Shown: positions 1-9,196, numbered from the stretch's first letter. The stretch: 64,000 nt of DNA from Saliniradius amylolyticus (GCF_003143555.1 NZ_CP029347.1:3100001-3164000), one strand, 5' to 3'. A program made the numbers and translations. Notes: a model not told the origin generated them from the letters alone.

Positions 1-282
1 GGTGTGGATGACATTATTTGCGTCTCCACCAACGACATCTTTGTCTTGAATGCCTGGGGCGAGCAGCAAAACGCCGACGCTATTACCATGGCCGCCGATG
101 GTGATGCCAGCTTTACCAAAGCACTGGGTCTGGATATGGACACCGGTTCTTTTGGTGGCGTGCGCTCACAGCGCTATTCCATGCTGGTGGAGAACGGTGA
201 GGTGAAACACCTGAACGTGGAGGCACCGGGCAAATTTGAGGTCAGTGATGCCGACACCATGCTTAAATTACTCAGTGAGTAG
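1..282 (+). CDS. Peroxiredoxin, C-terminal part (cut by window start)
   Basis: The reading frame is open from the first base, so the gene begins upstream; only about 93 codons are present. The visible part resembles the C-terminal half of Prx5-like/glutathione-type peroxiredoxins (AhpC/TSA superfamily), which reduce peroxides in the cytoplasm. Supporting features are the segment around CVSTNDIFVLNAWG, the VRSQRYSMLVENG stretch, and the closing ...KFEVSDADTMLKLL. The peroxidatic cysteine lies outside the window, so activity cannot be judged. A bidirectional terminator follows directly. Family assignment is fairly secure; the exact subfamily is inferred. Confidence 0.8.
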   Translation, partial: GVDDIICVSTNDIFVLNAWGEQQNADAITMAADGDASFTKALGLDMDTGSFGGVRSQRYSMLVENGEVKHLNVEAPGKFEVSDADTMLKLLSE

Positions 283-293
283 TGGATAGACAC

Positions 294-323
294 AAAAAAA
301 GGCGCTGATTTAGCGCCTTTTTT
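294..323. terminator. Bidirectional intrinsic terminator
   Basis: A perfect 6-bp stem (GGCGCT/AGCGCC, 301-306 and 312-317) with a 5-base loop is flanked by seven A on the left and six T on the right, so it can end transcripts from both sides. It lies between the peroxiredoxin gene (+) and the DUF3718 gene (-), which converge on it. Confidence 0.85.
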
Positions 324-342
324 CATATCGCTTCGATGAAAC

Positions 343-744
343 TTAGTCTGTATTCAGACGGTCGATCAGCGCTACACCGATGGGCGTTTTCAGGTGACCG
401 TTTTGGTCTGCCCACTGCTCGATAGTCAGGCCATCGGCTTCTTTTTGTTGCAAATCACTGCGCGACATTGCCTTAATAATGTACTCGCCCACATCGTGAG
501 AGGCGTTGGTCATGGCATAACGCAACAGGCTCATGTCTGAGCATTTGATGCCAGTGTAATAGTCACCCATTCGCAGGCTGTACTCGCGACGGATGTTACG
601 CATCTTCTTACGAAGCTCGGATTTGTCGTTATTCTTAACGATCAGACAAATGTTCTGCAGGTCGTCCTCAATAGCAGCTGAAGCTGGCATAGCAACGGAA
701 GCAGCCAACAGTGCCGCAGCCGCAAATCCTAATTTTTTACCCAT
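343..744 (-). CDS. Small secreted protein, DUF3718-like
   Basis: A 133-residue protein of unknown function. The start at 744 was chosen because MGKKLGFAAAALLAASVAMPASA is a complete signal peptide (positively charged start, hydrophobic core, ASA cleavage site), and an AAGGG ribosome site lies 9 bases upstream; the frame stays open to 795 but those extra codons would spoil the signal. The mature part is short, charged and has two cysteines (in NICLIV and IKCSDM) that could pair in the periplasm. It resembles the DUF3718 family known from Shewanella and Alteromonas, for which no function is established. It is a single-gene unit ending at the shared terminator. Confidence 0.6.
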   Translation of the reverse strand: MGKKLGFAAAALLAASVAMPASAAIEDDLQNICLIVKNNDKSELRKKMRNIRREYSLRMGDYYTGIKCSDMSLLRYAMTNASHDVGEYIIKAMSRSDLQQKEADGLTIEQWADQNGHLKTPIGVALIDRLNTD

Positions 745-824
745 GATAGTGACCCTTATTCGGTGAATTCGGGCGTTATAATAGTTCATACTCAACAGAT
801 GGCAAGTCCGATGTGATCGTTATT

Positions 825-833
825 TGATATAAT
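825..833 (+). promoter_or_regulatory. Extended -10 promoter element before the flavoprotein gene
   Basis: TGA followed directly by TATAAT forms an extended -10 element, 30 bases upstream of the GTG start at 864. No good -35 is visible, which fits extended -10 promoters. Assigned from sequence pattern only. Confidence 0.4.
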
Positions 834-863
834 GCCCGTTTTTAACGCCGCCATGAGGCTGAT

Positions 864-2045
864 GTGATAGCAAAAGACGTAATTATTATTGGCGCCGGAG
901 CCGCCGGATTGTTCTGTGCCGCCGAGGCAGCCAAGCGTGGGCGGCGGGTGACCTTACTGGATCATGCCAAGCGTATCGGCGGTAAGATCCTGATGTCTGG
1001 CGGCGGACGCTGCAACTTTACCAATATGTTCGCCAGCCCGGAAAATTACCTTTCTGCCAATCCACACTTCTGTAAATCGGCCTTGAGCCGGTATACACAG
1101 TGGGATTTCATCGGTCTGGTCAATGATTATGGAATCCCATACCACGAAAAGACCCTCGGCCAGCTCTTCTGCGATAATTCCGCTAAAGATATCCTGAACA
1201 TGTTGCTCAGCGAGTGCGATAAGTCAGGAGTAGAGCTTCGCCAGCGGTGCAGTATTGAACAAGTGCGCTATGACAATGATCGTTATCAGATTGAAACCAA
1301 TCAGGGGCGGTTTAGCGCCGAGTCACTGGTGATCGCCAGTGGAGGGTTGTCTATCCCGAAACTCGGTGCCACACCTCTGGGCTATCAGATCGCCGAGCAG
1401 TTTGGGCTCAGTGTCCTTCCCACTCGTGCGGGCCTTGTGCCCTTTACCCTCCATGAGAAAGACAAACAGGCATTGGCCGAACTCAGTGGTGTCAGCCTGG
1501 ATTGCACCGCCGAAGCCAATCACACCGGTTTCAGGGAGAATCTACTCTTCACCCACCGTGGCTTAAGTGGTCCGGCGGTGTTGCAGGTGTCCTCATACTG
1601 GCAACCGGGGCAAGCCGTCACCTTCAATCTCAGTCCCGAACATAGCCTGACCGAGTTTCTCGAACAACAACGGCAACAACAGCCCGATGCCCAGCTCAGT
1701 ACCCTTTTGGCAAAACTCTACCCTAAGCGCTTTGTGCAGACAGCGCTGACTTATTTCGCCATCGACAACAAGCCTATCAAGCAGTACCAGGGTAACGCAC
1801 TGACACAAATTGCCGAGCAATTTGAGCACTGGTCCATTACGCCCAACGGTACCGAGGGCTATCGCACTGCCGAAGTCACCTTAGGCGGTGTTGATACCCA
1901 TGAGCTCTCTTCCAAAACCATGGAAGCCCGAAGACAGAAGGGGCTTTACTTTATTGGTGAGGTGATGGATGTGACTGGCTGGTTGGGCGGCTACAATTTT
2001 CAGTGGGCGTGGAGCAGTGGCTGGGTGGCTGGCCAGGTTGTATAA
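864..2045 (+). CDS. HI0933/YhiN-type FAD-dependent oxidoreductase
   Basis: A 393-residue flavoprotein of the HI0933/YhiN family, cytoplasmic and of unknown substrate. The N-terminus carries the dinucleotide-binding motif GAGAAGL (residues 10-16) and the family signature GGKILMSGGGRCNFTN (from residue 39), which contacts FAD. The C-terminus closes with VTGWLGGYNFQWAWSSGWVAG, the second conserved FAD-binding block of this family. Length is normal for the family (about 390-410). The start is GTG at 864, giving the short lead-in MIAKDVIIIGAG expected of the family. It stands alone, with an extended -10 promoter upstream. Confidence 0.9.
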   Translation: MIAKDVIIIGAGAAGLFCAAEAAKRGRRVTLLDHAKRIGGKILMSGGGRCNFTNMFASPENYLSANPHFCKSALSRYTQWDFIGLVNDYGIPYHEKTLGQLFCDNSAKDILNMLLSECDKSGVELRQRCSIEQVRYDNDRYQIETNQGRFSAESLVIASGGLSIPKLGATPLGYQIAEQFGLSVLPTRAGLVPFTLHEKDKQALAELSGVSLDCTAEANHTGFRENLLFTHRGLSGPAVLQVSSYWQPGQAVTFNLSPEHSLTEFLEQQRQQQPDAQLSTLLAKLYPKRFVQTALTYFAIDNKPIKQYQGNALTQIAEQFEHWSITPNGTEGYRTAEVTLGGVDTHELSSKTMEARRQKGLYFIGEVMDVTGWLGGYNFQWAWSSGWVAGQVV

Positions 2046-2114
2046 CCCTGGCAGTTGTTAAATAGCGGATTTAGGACTATAGGAATAGGTTAGACTTAAA
2101 GCCAGAGTTGTAAT

Positions 2115-3575
2115 ATGGATGCCCAGTTTTGCAAGCAAATTCTCGATGCTCAGCAACAAGCGCTTGAAGCCATAGCCTTTAACCAAGCACTCCCCAACAC
2201 TCTGAATGACCTCTGCCGTTTAATCGAGTCTTTGTTACCGGTTCCTTCGGCCAGGGCTTCGATATTGTTACTGGACGGCGACCGCCTCAGGACAGGTGGC
2301 GCGCCCAGTCTCCCGAAGGCGTACTGCGATGCTATTGATGGCGCCCAAATCGGTCCCGCTGCCGGCTCCTGTGGTACAGCCTGCTATCGCAGACAGCCAG
2401 TTTTCGTCAAAGACATAGTTAGCGACCCTCTATGGCGTGACTACCGGCACATCGCTCTACAATTCGGTTTACGATCTTGCTGGTCGATGCCGATCCTATC
2501 TTCCTCTGAACACGTTCTTGGCAGTTTCGCTGTTTATTACGATGACATAAGGGGTCCAGATGATAGTCAGCTAGAACTCATACAGCGGTTCAATGCCATC
2601 GCCAGTGTTGCAATAGAGCGCTCCCAAACATCGCGCAGGGAGCAGCAGTTACTGGCTCATATTCAGGAAGCCAATAACCGCTTCCATGCTTTTTCACAGG
2701 TGATGACGGAAATCGCCTTTGTGTTTGATAAACAGGGACACTGCGTTGATGTGTTTGGCAACATCGACAAGATTTATGAAGGAGCCGATCCCAATACTGT
2801 CATCGGGCAAAAGCTGTCCGATGTATTACCCGATGAGCTTAGCAAACCCATCTTGAGCGTGATTGAGCGTACCATCAGTTCAGGACTGCCTCAGCATCTG
2901 GAGTATACCTTGCCGACACGCGATGGCCTTAAGCACTTTGAAGGCCGGGCAGCGCCAATCAATGCTTACCTTAAGGAGGATCCCGACCGTCCTCATGTGG
3001 TCTGGATGGCGATAGATATCACGAATCAGACAGACATAAAAAAAGAGATTCAGCGACTGGCTTATCATGATGAGCTCAGCCAGTTACCTAATCGTCGTCT
3101 ATTACTGGATCGATTAACACAAGCAATGCGAAAAGCCCGCCGCCTGAAGAAATACTGCGGACTGCTCTATCTGGACGTCGATGACTTCAAACCCATCAAC
3201 GATATTTTTGGTCACTCTGCTGGCGATAGCTTTCTTCAACAGCTCGCGGAGAGATTAACCGCCATCGTGAGAGAGACGGACACAATAGCCCGGATGGGCG
3301 GCGATGAGTTCATTATTTTATTGGACACATACCATTCTCAGCGCGGCACGATGCAGAATATTGCGCAAGAGGTGGCCAATAAGGTGGTCGACTGCTTTAG
3401 CCGCCCTTTCTTACTTGGCGATCAGCCATACACCGTCAGCACAAGCATAGGTGTAAGCCTCTTCAACCATCAAACCCCGGATCATGAGGCGATTTTAAGG
3501 CATGCAGACCAGGCCATGTATTTATCCAAACAAAAGCACGGGAACTGCATCAGCTTTTATGATCCTTCTGGATAA
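2115..3575 (+). CDS. GAF-PAS-GGDEF diguanylate cyclase
   Basis: A 486-residue cytoplasmic protein predicted to make cyclic di-GMP from two GTP. Domain order: GAF (about 15-175), PAS (about 190-310) and GGDEF (about 320-486). The active-site motif is intact (ARMGGDEF), and an RETD sequence ends exactly five residues before GGDEF, matching the RxxD product-inhibition site of diguanylate cyclases. There is no EAL or HD-GYP domain and no membrane segment, so the signal is likely a small cytoplasmic ligand sensed by GAF or PAS. The GAF domain has two cysteines in SCGTACY. No co-transcribed partner is evident. Confidence 0.88.
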   Translation: MDAQFCKQILDAQQQALEAIAFNQALPNTLNDLCRLIESLLPVPSARASILLLDGDRLRTGGAPSLPKAYCDAIDGAQIGPAAGSCGTACYRRQPVFVKDIVSDPLWRDYRHIALQFGLRSCWSMPILSSSEHVLGSFAVYYDDIRGPDDSQLELIQRFNAIASVAIERSQTSRREQQLLAHIQEANNRFHAFSQVMTEIAFVFDKQGHCVDVFGNIDKIYEGADPNTVIGQKLSDVLPDELSKPILSVIERTISSGLPQHLEYTLPTRDGLKHFEGRAAPINAYLKEDPDRPHVVWMAIDITNQTDIKKEIQRLAYHDELSQLPNRRLLLDRLTQAMRKARRLKKYCGLLYLDVDDFKPINDIFGHSAGDSFLQQLAERLTAIVRETDTIARMGGDEFIILLDTYHSQRGTMQNIAQEVANKVVDCFSRPFLLGDQPYTVSTSIGVSLFNHQTPDHEAILRHADQAMYLSKQKHGNCISFYDPSG

Positions 3576-3709
3576 CGCTCTGAGCCTTATCCTACGGTTC
3601 CCAGGCTCTGTGGACGGGCAAAGCGGGGAGCACTGGAGGCTGATCGTCACGCGCTGTTATAATCCCGCTTCTTTCAGCCATCAACCTGAGTATCCGTGCT
3701 ATTATTGTC

Positions 3710-4210
3710 ATGCTGGGCGGTAAACACCCCAGAGCCAAGATCGAAGTCCATGATGTAGTATTTGCCGTCGGCGATACTCTATCCGACACCTACTCTCAGC
3801 TGCACCAGCAGTGGTTTGGCGATCCTGAGCATTGCCACATAGACTCCTGGATGGCGGTGGACGGTATAGATGAGTATAAGGTGAGTTTAGGTCCGGCCAT
3901 GCCCGGCCCCGGACAACCTAAACTGTATTTTATTAATCTAGGCGGTTATCGCGATGGTATTTTCGGCGAAGAGCATCGGTTTTTATTGATGCCAGCAACG
4001 GACGCTAAAGCCGCTAAGACAAAGGGCAAACAGCATCTGTTAAAGGAATGGGACAAACCCCACACCGATGCAATAGTGGATATTGATGATTGTATCCCCA
4101 TCGAAGCAGTCGGCAATCTGTTTGTGCACTTAGAGCAAGGGCACGCTCACCAGGGGGTACGCACAGGCAATGACTATATTATTCTGAGCTCTGCACCAGA
4201 ACGGCGCTGA
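3710..4210 (+). CDS. DUF1543 domain protein
   Basis: A 166-residue protein of unknown function resembling DUF1543 proteins (LGGKHPRAKIEVHDVVF at the N-terminus; a second similar segment later, LYFINLGGY..). No signal peptide or membrane segment is seen. The ATG at 3710 starts in the middle of what is normally the first beta strand: in-frame codons upstream (3692-3709, SIRAIIV-like) continue the hydrophobic strand but offer no ATG, GTG or TTG close by. Either the protein starts short here or a rare start such as ATT/ATC is used. The 3' end overlaps the convergent GAF gene by 32 bases. Confidence 0.7.
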   Translation: MLGGKHPRAKIEVHDVVFAVGDTLSDTYSQLHQQWFGDPEHCHIDSWMAVDGIDEYKVSLGPAMPGPGQPKLYFINLGGYRDGIFGEEHRFLLMPATDAKAAKTKGKQHLLKEWDKPHTDAIVDIDDCIPIEAVGNLFVHLEQGHAHQGVRTGNDYIILSSAPERR

Positions 4211-4694
4211 TAATCTTTGTGGCTAACGTCAGAACCTGGATATCCACTTCATCGAAGGCATTCGTCTTACTAGAGAAGACTTTCAACACGCCCAGCAGTT
4301 GGTCTTGGTGTGCCATAGGCACCACCAACATGGACTTTAAGCCGACTTTCTCACAAGCGGCCTTGTCCACCCGGGGGTCGTTCATCGCATCGCCACAGTT
4401 GAGTACTTTATTCTCTTTCACACAGAGTCCGGAGAGACTGGTCTCTCGCTTTAGGCGCAGCCCTACATTTTTGGCGGCCATACCGGTGGCGGCGCGATAC
4501 ACCATCTCATCACCGTCAACCAGTTCAACCACGGCGCCGGTGGCGAAAGTCAGCTGTTCGGCCAACCGGGTAATCGCGTTCAGGCTATCGTCGCTGGAAA
4601 GGTGCTGGCCAATAATGCTCGACTGAACTTCGATGATTTTAAGGAGTTGGTCCTTAGTGAGCAGGGACACATTGGCTTTGGCAAATTCGAGCAT
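4179..4694 (-). CDS. Stand-alone GAF domain protein
   Basis: A 171-residue soluble protein made up almost entirely of one GAF domain (about residues 25-170), preceded by a short helical lead that could mediate dimerisation. There is no output domain, so it presumably binds a ligand or a partner protein. It has three cysteines (LCVKEN, LNCGDAM, AACEKVG), but the spacing was not judged enough to call it a free methionine-(R)-sulfoxide reductase. The start at 4694 is preferred to the ATG at 4700 because the TGAGGA ribosome site is about 7 bases from 4694 and abuts 4700. Its 3' end overlaps the convergent DUF1543 gene by 32 bases. Confidence 0.75.
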   Translation of the reverse strand: MLEFAKANVSLLTKDQLLKIIEVQSSIIGQHLSSDDSLNAITRLAEQLTFATGAVVELVDGDEMVYRAATGMAAKNVGLRLKRETSLSGLCVKENKVLNCGDAMNDPRVDKAACEKVGLKSMLVVPMAHQDQLLGVLKVFSSKTNAFDEVDIQVLTLATKIISAVLVQSSE

Positions 4695-4733
4695 TGGCAT
4701 TCCTCATTGCATCAGAGAATCCCTTCACCCATT

Positions 4734-4759
4734 CCTCAGGCTAGGGTGTTAACCTGAGG
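4734..4759 (-). terminator. Possible weak terminator hairpin after ribA
   Basis: A perfect 7-bp inverted repeat (CCTCAGG/CCTGAGG) with a 12-base loop lies just past the ribA stop codon and before the GAF gene. There is no U-run, so it may only slow transcription or be fortuitous. Confidence 0.3.
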
Positions 4760-4768
4760 TAACACTTA

Positions 4769-5386
4769 TCATTTTAGCAAATGAGGGTCAAAGTCATGGC
4801 CTAACTTTTCGGTTTTAGTGCGCAAATAGCCCTTATTATGCTCGGTGACACCATGATCGATGGGAATGCGCTTGACCACATCAATACCCAGATCGGTCAG
4901 GGCCTGACGCTTTCTCGGATTATTGGTCATCAGCGACACCCGCTTAACACCCAGCGTTTCCAACATAAACCGGCAAATACGGTAATCCCGCATATCGGCA
5001 TCGAATCCCAGATGTTCGTTGGCTTCCACCGTGTCCATGCCGTTATCTTGCAGATGATAGGCCCGGACCTTGTTCAGCAGGCCAATCCCCCGGCCCTCCT
5101 GACGAAGATACAGCAATACTCCCGAGCCATGCTCGACGATATTCTGCAGCGCCTTTTCCAGCTGAAAACCACAGTCACAACGTGTGCTGAACAGCGCATC
5201 GCCGGTCAAACACTCGGAATGAATGCGAATCAGGACTTCGTCATCAACAGTCCAGTTACCATAGGACAGGGCCACATGCTCCTGGCCACTGTCTTCTTCC
5301 ACAAATCCGTGGATTCGGAACTCTCCGAACCTTGTGGGTAATTTGGCGGAGCTGACATAATCAAAGGCGGTATCGGCGTCGGTCAT
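4769..5386 (-). CDS. ribA: GTP cyclohydrolase II (riboflavin synthesis)
   Basis: A 205-residue enzyme that opens GTP to 2,5-diamino-6-ribosylamino-4(3H)-pyrimidinone 5'-phosphate, the first step of riboflavin synthesis. The zinc-binding block [20 protein letters not shown] supplies the three cysteines, and [12 protein letters not shown] holds the GTP-binding and catalytic arginine region; [11 protein letters not shown] and LMTNNPRK are also typical. The frame is open to 5455, but a start at 5386 (MTDADTAF) gives the usual family length of about 200 residues. It is a stand-alone cyclohydrolase II without the DHBP synthase domain of RibBA. No FMN riboswitch was seen upstream. Confidence 0.93.
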   Translation of the reverse strand: MTDADTAFDYVSSAKLPTRFGEFRIHGFVEEDSGQEHVALSYGNWTVDDEVLIRIHSECLTGDALFSTRCDCGFQLEKALQNIVEHGSGVLLYLRQEGRGIGLLNKVRAYHLQDNGMDTVEANEHLGFDADMRDYRICRFMLETLGVKRVSLMTNNPRKRQALTDLGIDVVKRIPIDHGVTEHNKGYLRTKTEKLGHDFDPHLLK

Positions 5387-5488
5387 GGTTCTCGTATTAC
5401 AAAGGTCGTTGCGGATAATGAGGCTCCTGCGAACCTGACGCAAGAGTGCCGCCATTATCCCGTTAAATGGATCGTTTTGCAGTAACTT

Positions 5489-8350
5489 TTACTGCTTAGG
5501 ATAAATCAGAGGCTCAAATTGCTTTAAAGAGCGGGGCTTAGCCACGCCATAGCCCTGAGCATAATCCACTCCCATCTTGCCCAGTTCGGCCATGATGTCC
5601 TTGGTCTCAACAAACTCCGCCACCGTTTCCATATCCATCGCCTTAGCCACCTCCTGTATGGAGCGCACCATCGCCATATCCACTTTATCGGTGAGCATAT
5701 CCTTCACGAAGCTACCATCGATTTTAACGTAATTGACCGGCAGGTTTTTCAAATAACCGTAAGAGGAAAAACCGCTGCCGAAATCATCCAGAGCAAAGGT
5801 GCAGCCCAGCTTCCGGAAGGTTCGTATGAATTGCAGGGTTTCGTCCATCTTGATGATGGCCATGCTCTCGGTGATCTCGAAGCATATCTTACGATAAGGA
5901 ATGCCATATTTTTCAAAGGCATTGAGCACAAACAACCGCAGCTCTTTATCCCCCAGAGACTGACCGCTCAGATTAATATTGGCGCGCTCCAGATGAGCCA
6001 GATGTTGAGGATTGTCGGACAACCAACGGAAGAAGTGCTCAATGACCCAGCGGTCCACCTGAGCCGTAAGATTATAGCGCTCTGCTGCTGGCAGGAAGCT
6101 GGCTGGAGAACCTAACCCTTCTTTGGTATTCATACGCAGCAGGATCTCATAGTAATGACCATGCGCCAGGTCATTTAAGGGATGATAATGCTGATAGAAA
6201 AGCTCGAAGTTATCGTCCTCAAGGGCCTCGTTAATTAAGGACACCCAGTGCAGTTCGGTCTCATAGCGCTGAATCTGCTCATCTTCGCGAGAGTAGGTGT
6301 GGATCTGGTTACGCCCCTGCTCCTTAGCCATGTAACACGCCGAGTCGGCCATGCTCAATAATTGTTCGGGTGTATGAATCTGTTCATGGTGTGGCACCAG
6401 TCCAAGGCTGATTCCGAGGGTGAAGATACGCCCTTCCCAAACGAAGCGAAACTCCTGAACCACAGTCATTAAACGATTTGCCAGTATGTAAGCACTATCT
6501 TCGGATGCTTCATCCCCCACCAATAAGACACCAAACTCATCGCCACCCAGGCGCGCCAGCAGACCATGCCCTTCCACCACATCGTTGAGCTGGTTGGACA
6601 GTTGCTTAATCAGGATGTCTCCGGCTTTATGGCCGCAGGTATCATTCACGACCTTAAACTGGTCCAAATCCATATAGATGAGCGTCAGCGGCATGCCTTT
6701 ACCCCGCGCTTCATCCAGGTCGCTGCGCAACCGCCGCTCAAACTCGCGGCGGTTAAAGACGCCCGTCAGAGGGTCATGGGTCGCCATGTACTCCAGACTG
6801 AGATTGGTTTCCTTACGTTCGGTGATGTCGAAGACCGTGCCGAACAGGTAATCTTCATTGTGCTCGTGGCGCAATTGTACCGAAATCGAAAACCAAAAAT
6901 GGGAACCATCCCGACGTACACCCTCGATTTCCTTGCCCAGCACCACGCCGGATTGCCGCAGCTCTTCCACCAGCGCCAGACGATCTTTCTCATGCGCGTA
7001 AAACTGCGCCGTCGTCTGACATTCGGCCAGCATCTGCTGCTCATTTTCATAACCAAACACCTTACACATAGCAGGGTTAGTAGTGACCAACTTACCGCTT
7101 AGCGTCGATGTATAGAGGCCTTCGGCCGAGTTTCGAAACAAGTTGTAAAAGCGCCGAAGATCCCGAATCGTATCAGACTGCTGTTGATGACGACTGCGTT
7201 GCTGAGCACGCTCGTGCTCTTCCACTGCAAAAGCGATCAGCAATAAGCCCAACAGCAACAACAAGGTCAGGTAAAGACTGGTTTGTGGCTCTAACGCCAG
7301 CCCAGTGACATACAAAGAAGTCTGCGCCAGGCCCATCAAGGTGATCATCGACCAGCCGATGGCATAAAACAGATTGGGGCGACCATCCTCACGGTTGCTA
7401 TACGCCAGTGCTACACCCCATTGCACAACAATGGCCGCACCAGCCAGACCAATGGCAAACACCAACTGCCAGTATTCGTTAAACAGCAGAGTATTGACCA
7501 CCAACAGGATGGCCATCAGGTACGAGATAAAGCGCCAGTACTGGGGAACCTGTTTTAGCATCAGATGGGCCACTTTCGCCGACGAGAATAACGCTCCCGC
7601 CACCAACAGCAAACTGACATCCTCGACAAACGTTGAAACCCCGGTCAGTTGAGACAGTATCCCTTCAATATTCAGAAACAGCAGCAAGAAGCTCAGTGAA
7701 GACAGCGAAAACCAGAAACGCACCGAGCTGCGCACCGCCACATAGCTAAGCAGGAAGTAACAGGTCATGATAAAGAGCGCACCGCCGATAAGGCCGATTA
7801 GCGCTAAATTTAACTGACCTTGGGTGAGCATGTCTGAGTAACTGATCAGCCGCAGAGGCACTACCAGGGGGCCATCGTCCTTAATGCGAAAATACAGGCT
7901 TCGCTTGTCTCCCGGCTCTAAATCCAGAGCCAGAATGTAAAACCGGTGGCTGATCCCACGGCTGTCGAAACGACGTTCGGCGCCGGTAACCACATTTTGC
8001 AATATGCGCTGCTGTTCATCGAGCAGCAATAAATCCAGTTCATCCACCGTTGGATTCGCGAACATAAAGGCGAAGTGCGACTCTGAGCCTCCTAACCGCT
8101 GCACCACCACACGGCCCCATAACGCCTCTTGAGGAGTCAGGGGGGCGATGTCCAATTCTTTCTGCCACTGCTGACTATGCCGCACATCCGACAGTCGGGC
8201 TGAACGATGGGCTCGCAGGTATTGCACATGCTGTTGCACTTCATCGCCCTCTAATCCGGACTCGATGACCAATGGCTCAACGCCATGACCGGCCAGCACT
8301 GGGCTGACCATCAGCAACAACAAAATTACTCCTACGAGTCGTCCCATCAC
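5489..8350 (-). CDS. Membrane-bound 7TMR-DISM / PAS / GGDEF / EAL protein
   Basis: A 953-residue inner-membrane protein with both cyclic di-GMP synthesis and breakdown domains. Order: signal peptide (1-20), extracellular 7TMR-DISM-type sensory domain (about 25-175), seven membrane helices (about 180-380), PAS (about 395-520), GGDEF (about 525-690) and EAL (about 705-950). GGDEF is intact (ARLGGDEF) but lacks an RxxD inhibition site. The EAL signature reads EILLR, keeping the glutamate; other metal and catalytic residues are present (NINLSGQ, FEITES, LDDFGSG, VKIDGSF, AEFVE, AQGYG), so both activities are possible. It overlaps the upstream 107-residue gene by 4 bases, indicating an operon. Confidence 0.9.
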   Translation of the reverse strand: MMGRLVGVILLLLMVSPVLAGHGVEPLVIESGLEGDEVQQHVQYLRAHRSARLSDVRHSQQWQKELDIAPLTPQEALWGRVVVQRLGGSESHFAFMFANPTVDELDLLLLDEQQRILQNVVTGAERRFDSRGISHRFYILALDLEPGDKRSLYFRIKDDGPLVVPLRLISYSDMLTQGQLNLALIGLIGGALFIMTCYFLLSYVAVRSSVRFWFSLSSLSFLLLFLNIEGILSQLTGVSTFVEDVSLLLVAGALFSSAKVAHLMLKQVPQYWRFISYLMAILLVVNTLLFNEYWQLVFAIGLAGAAIVVQWGVALAYSNREDGRPNLFYAIGWSMITLMGLAQTSLYVTGLALEPQTSLYLTLLLLLGLLLIAFAVEEHERAQQRSRHQQQSDTIRDLRRFYNLFRNSAEGLYTSTLSGKLVTTNPAMCKVFGYENEQQMLAECQTTAQFYAHEKDRLALVEELRQSGVVLGKEIEGVRRDGSHFWFSISVQLRHEHNEDYLFGTVFDITERKETNLSLEYMATHDPLTGVFNRREFERRLRSDLDEARGKGMPLTLIYMDLDQFKVVNDTCGHKAGDILIKQLSNQLNDVVEGHGLLARLGGDEFGVLLVGDEASEDSAYILANRLMTVVQEFRFVWEGRIFTLGISLGLVPHHEQIHTPEQLLSMADSACYMAKEQGRNQIHTYSREDEQIQRYETELHWVSLINEALEDDNFELFYQHYHPLNDLAHGHYYEILLRMNTKEGLGSPASFLPAAERYNLTAQVDRWVIEHFFRWLSDNPQHLAHLERANINLSGQSLGDKELRLFVLNAFEKYGIPYRKICFEITESMAIIKMDETLQFIRTFRKLGCTFALDDFGSGFSSYGYLKNLPVNYVKIDGSFVKDMLTDKVDMAMVRSIQEVAKAMDMETVAEFVETKDIMAELGKMGVDYAQGYGVAKPRSLKQFEPLIYPKQ

Positions 8351-8646
8351 TGTCTTATTCTCCGTATAGCCTGCTGCAGCATTGCCAGATCCTCAGGGGC
8401 GGTCACCACCCGACCCGCTTCTATCCAGATCGCCTCTACCAACTGCTCGGCGAACAATACGTAATCGGTGTCCTGCCAGCGAAACTGCCATTGCCAACGG
8501 TCGACACCACAGTCAAAACTCATTATTTCCGCCCCTAAGTCGCTGAGCAAGCGCTGAACGGCCTCTTGCCAGCCCGAACCGAAACCTTGGGGCAGCGCCA
8601 GTTCCAGAGCCTGAGTATCACAGTGCTTTACTTTTATTTGCCGCAT
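8347..8646 (-). CDS. Small conserved protein, possibly DUF3630
   Basis: A protein of about 99 residues from the ATG at 8646 (MRQIKVKHCD), or 107 from a GTG at 8670. An AAGGG stretch lies 12 bases before the ATG, a little far, so the start is uncertain. It is soluble, tryptophan-rich (WQEAV, RWQWQFRWQDTDYVL) and acidic, with no signal peptide. It resembles DUF3630 proteins of Shewanella and Vibrio, but that match is from memory. It overlaps the downstream DISM-GGDEF-EAL gene by 4 bases, so the two are likely translated from one message, suggesting but not proving a shared role. Confidence 0.5.
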   Translation of the reverse strand: MRQIKVKHCDTQALELALPQGFGSGWQEAVQRLLSDLGAEIMSFDCGVDRWQWQFRWQDTDYVLFAEQLVEAIWIEAGRVVTAPEDLAMLQQAIRRIRQ

Positions 8647-8887
8647 GGTTTGGCTAGCCCTTTGCTCCACTGCCAGGCAGAGCGGACCTTATCTTCAGAA
8701 TCAGGTTGTTCATCATAGGGGTTTTAACGCACTTTTAATAGCCACCGCCATTGGTTCTGAATGACACTCAGAGACTGACCCTCCGGTGGCGTTAAAGCGT
8801 GACATCGCTCAGGCTCAATTTGCATATCCATAGCAGAAGGGTTTAGGCATACTCTAACAAGAAAAACATCAATAGCAGGAGACCAGG

Positions 8888-9193
8888 ATGAAAAAGTCAT
8901 TATTAGTGATGGCAATATTGCTAAGCACTCCCAGTTGGGCGGGTGACATTGCAGCGGGTAAGGAAAAATCAGTGACCTGTGTTGCTTGCCATGGCCAAAA
9001 TGGCATCGCCCAGATTCCCATGTACCCCAATCTGGCCGGTCAAAAAGAGCAGTACCTGTTGCAGCAGCTTAAAGCTTTTAAGGAAGGCAGCCGCAAAAAT
9101 ATGGTGATGTCTCCGATGGTCCAGCCATTAAGCGAAGAAGACATGAAAAATTTGGCGGCCTATTATGCCAGCCTGTCGCCCTGCGATCAGTAA
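8888..9193 (+). CDS. Periplasmic c-type cytochrome (c553-like)
   Basis: A 101-residue single-heme cytochrome c for periplasmic electron transfer. It has a signal peptide (residues 1-18, ending PSWA before GDI) and a heme attachment motif CVACH (31-35). The [10 protein letters not shown] region supplies a methionine as likely sixth heme ligand, and the C-terminal helix [11 protein letters not shown] is typical of class I cytochromes. A good ribosome site (AGGAG) precedes the ATG. It is transcribed alone and runs tail-to-tail into recQ, leaving only 3 bases between the genes. Likely partners are terminal oxidases or peroxidases, which are not in this window. Confidence 0.88.
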   Translation: MKKSLLVMAILLSTPSWAGDIAAGKEKSVTCVACHGQNGIAQIPMYPNLAGQKEQYLLQQLKAFKEGSRKNMVMSPMVQPLSEEDMKNLAAYYASLSPCDQ

Positions 9194-9196
9194 CGT

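Noticed and set aside
4179-4694. Free methionine-(R)-sulfoxide reductase for the lone GAF protein
   Set aside because: The cysteine spacing and surrounding motifs did not convincingly match; left as a generic GAF protein.
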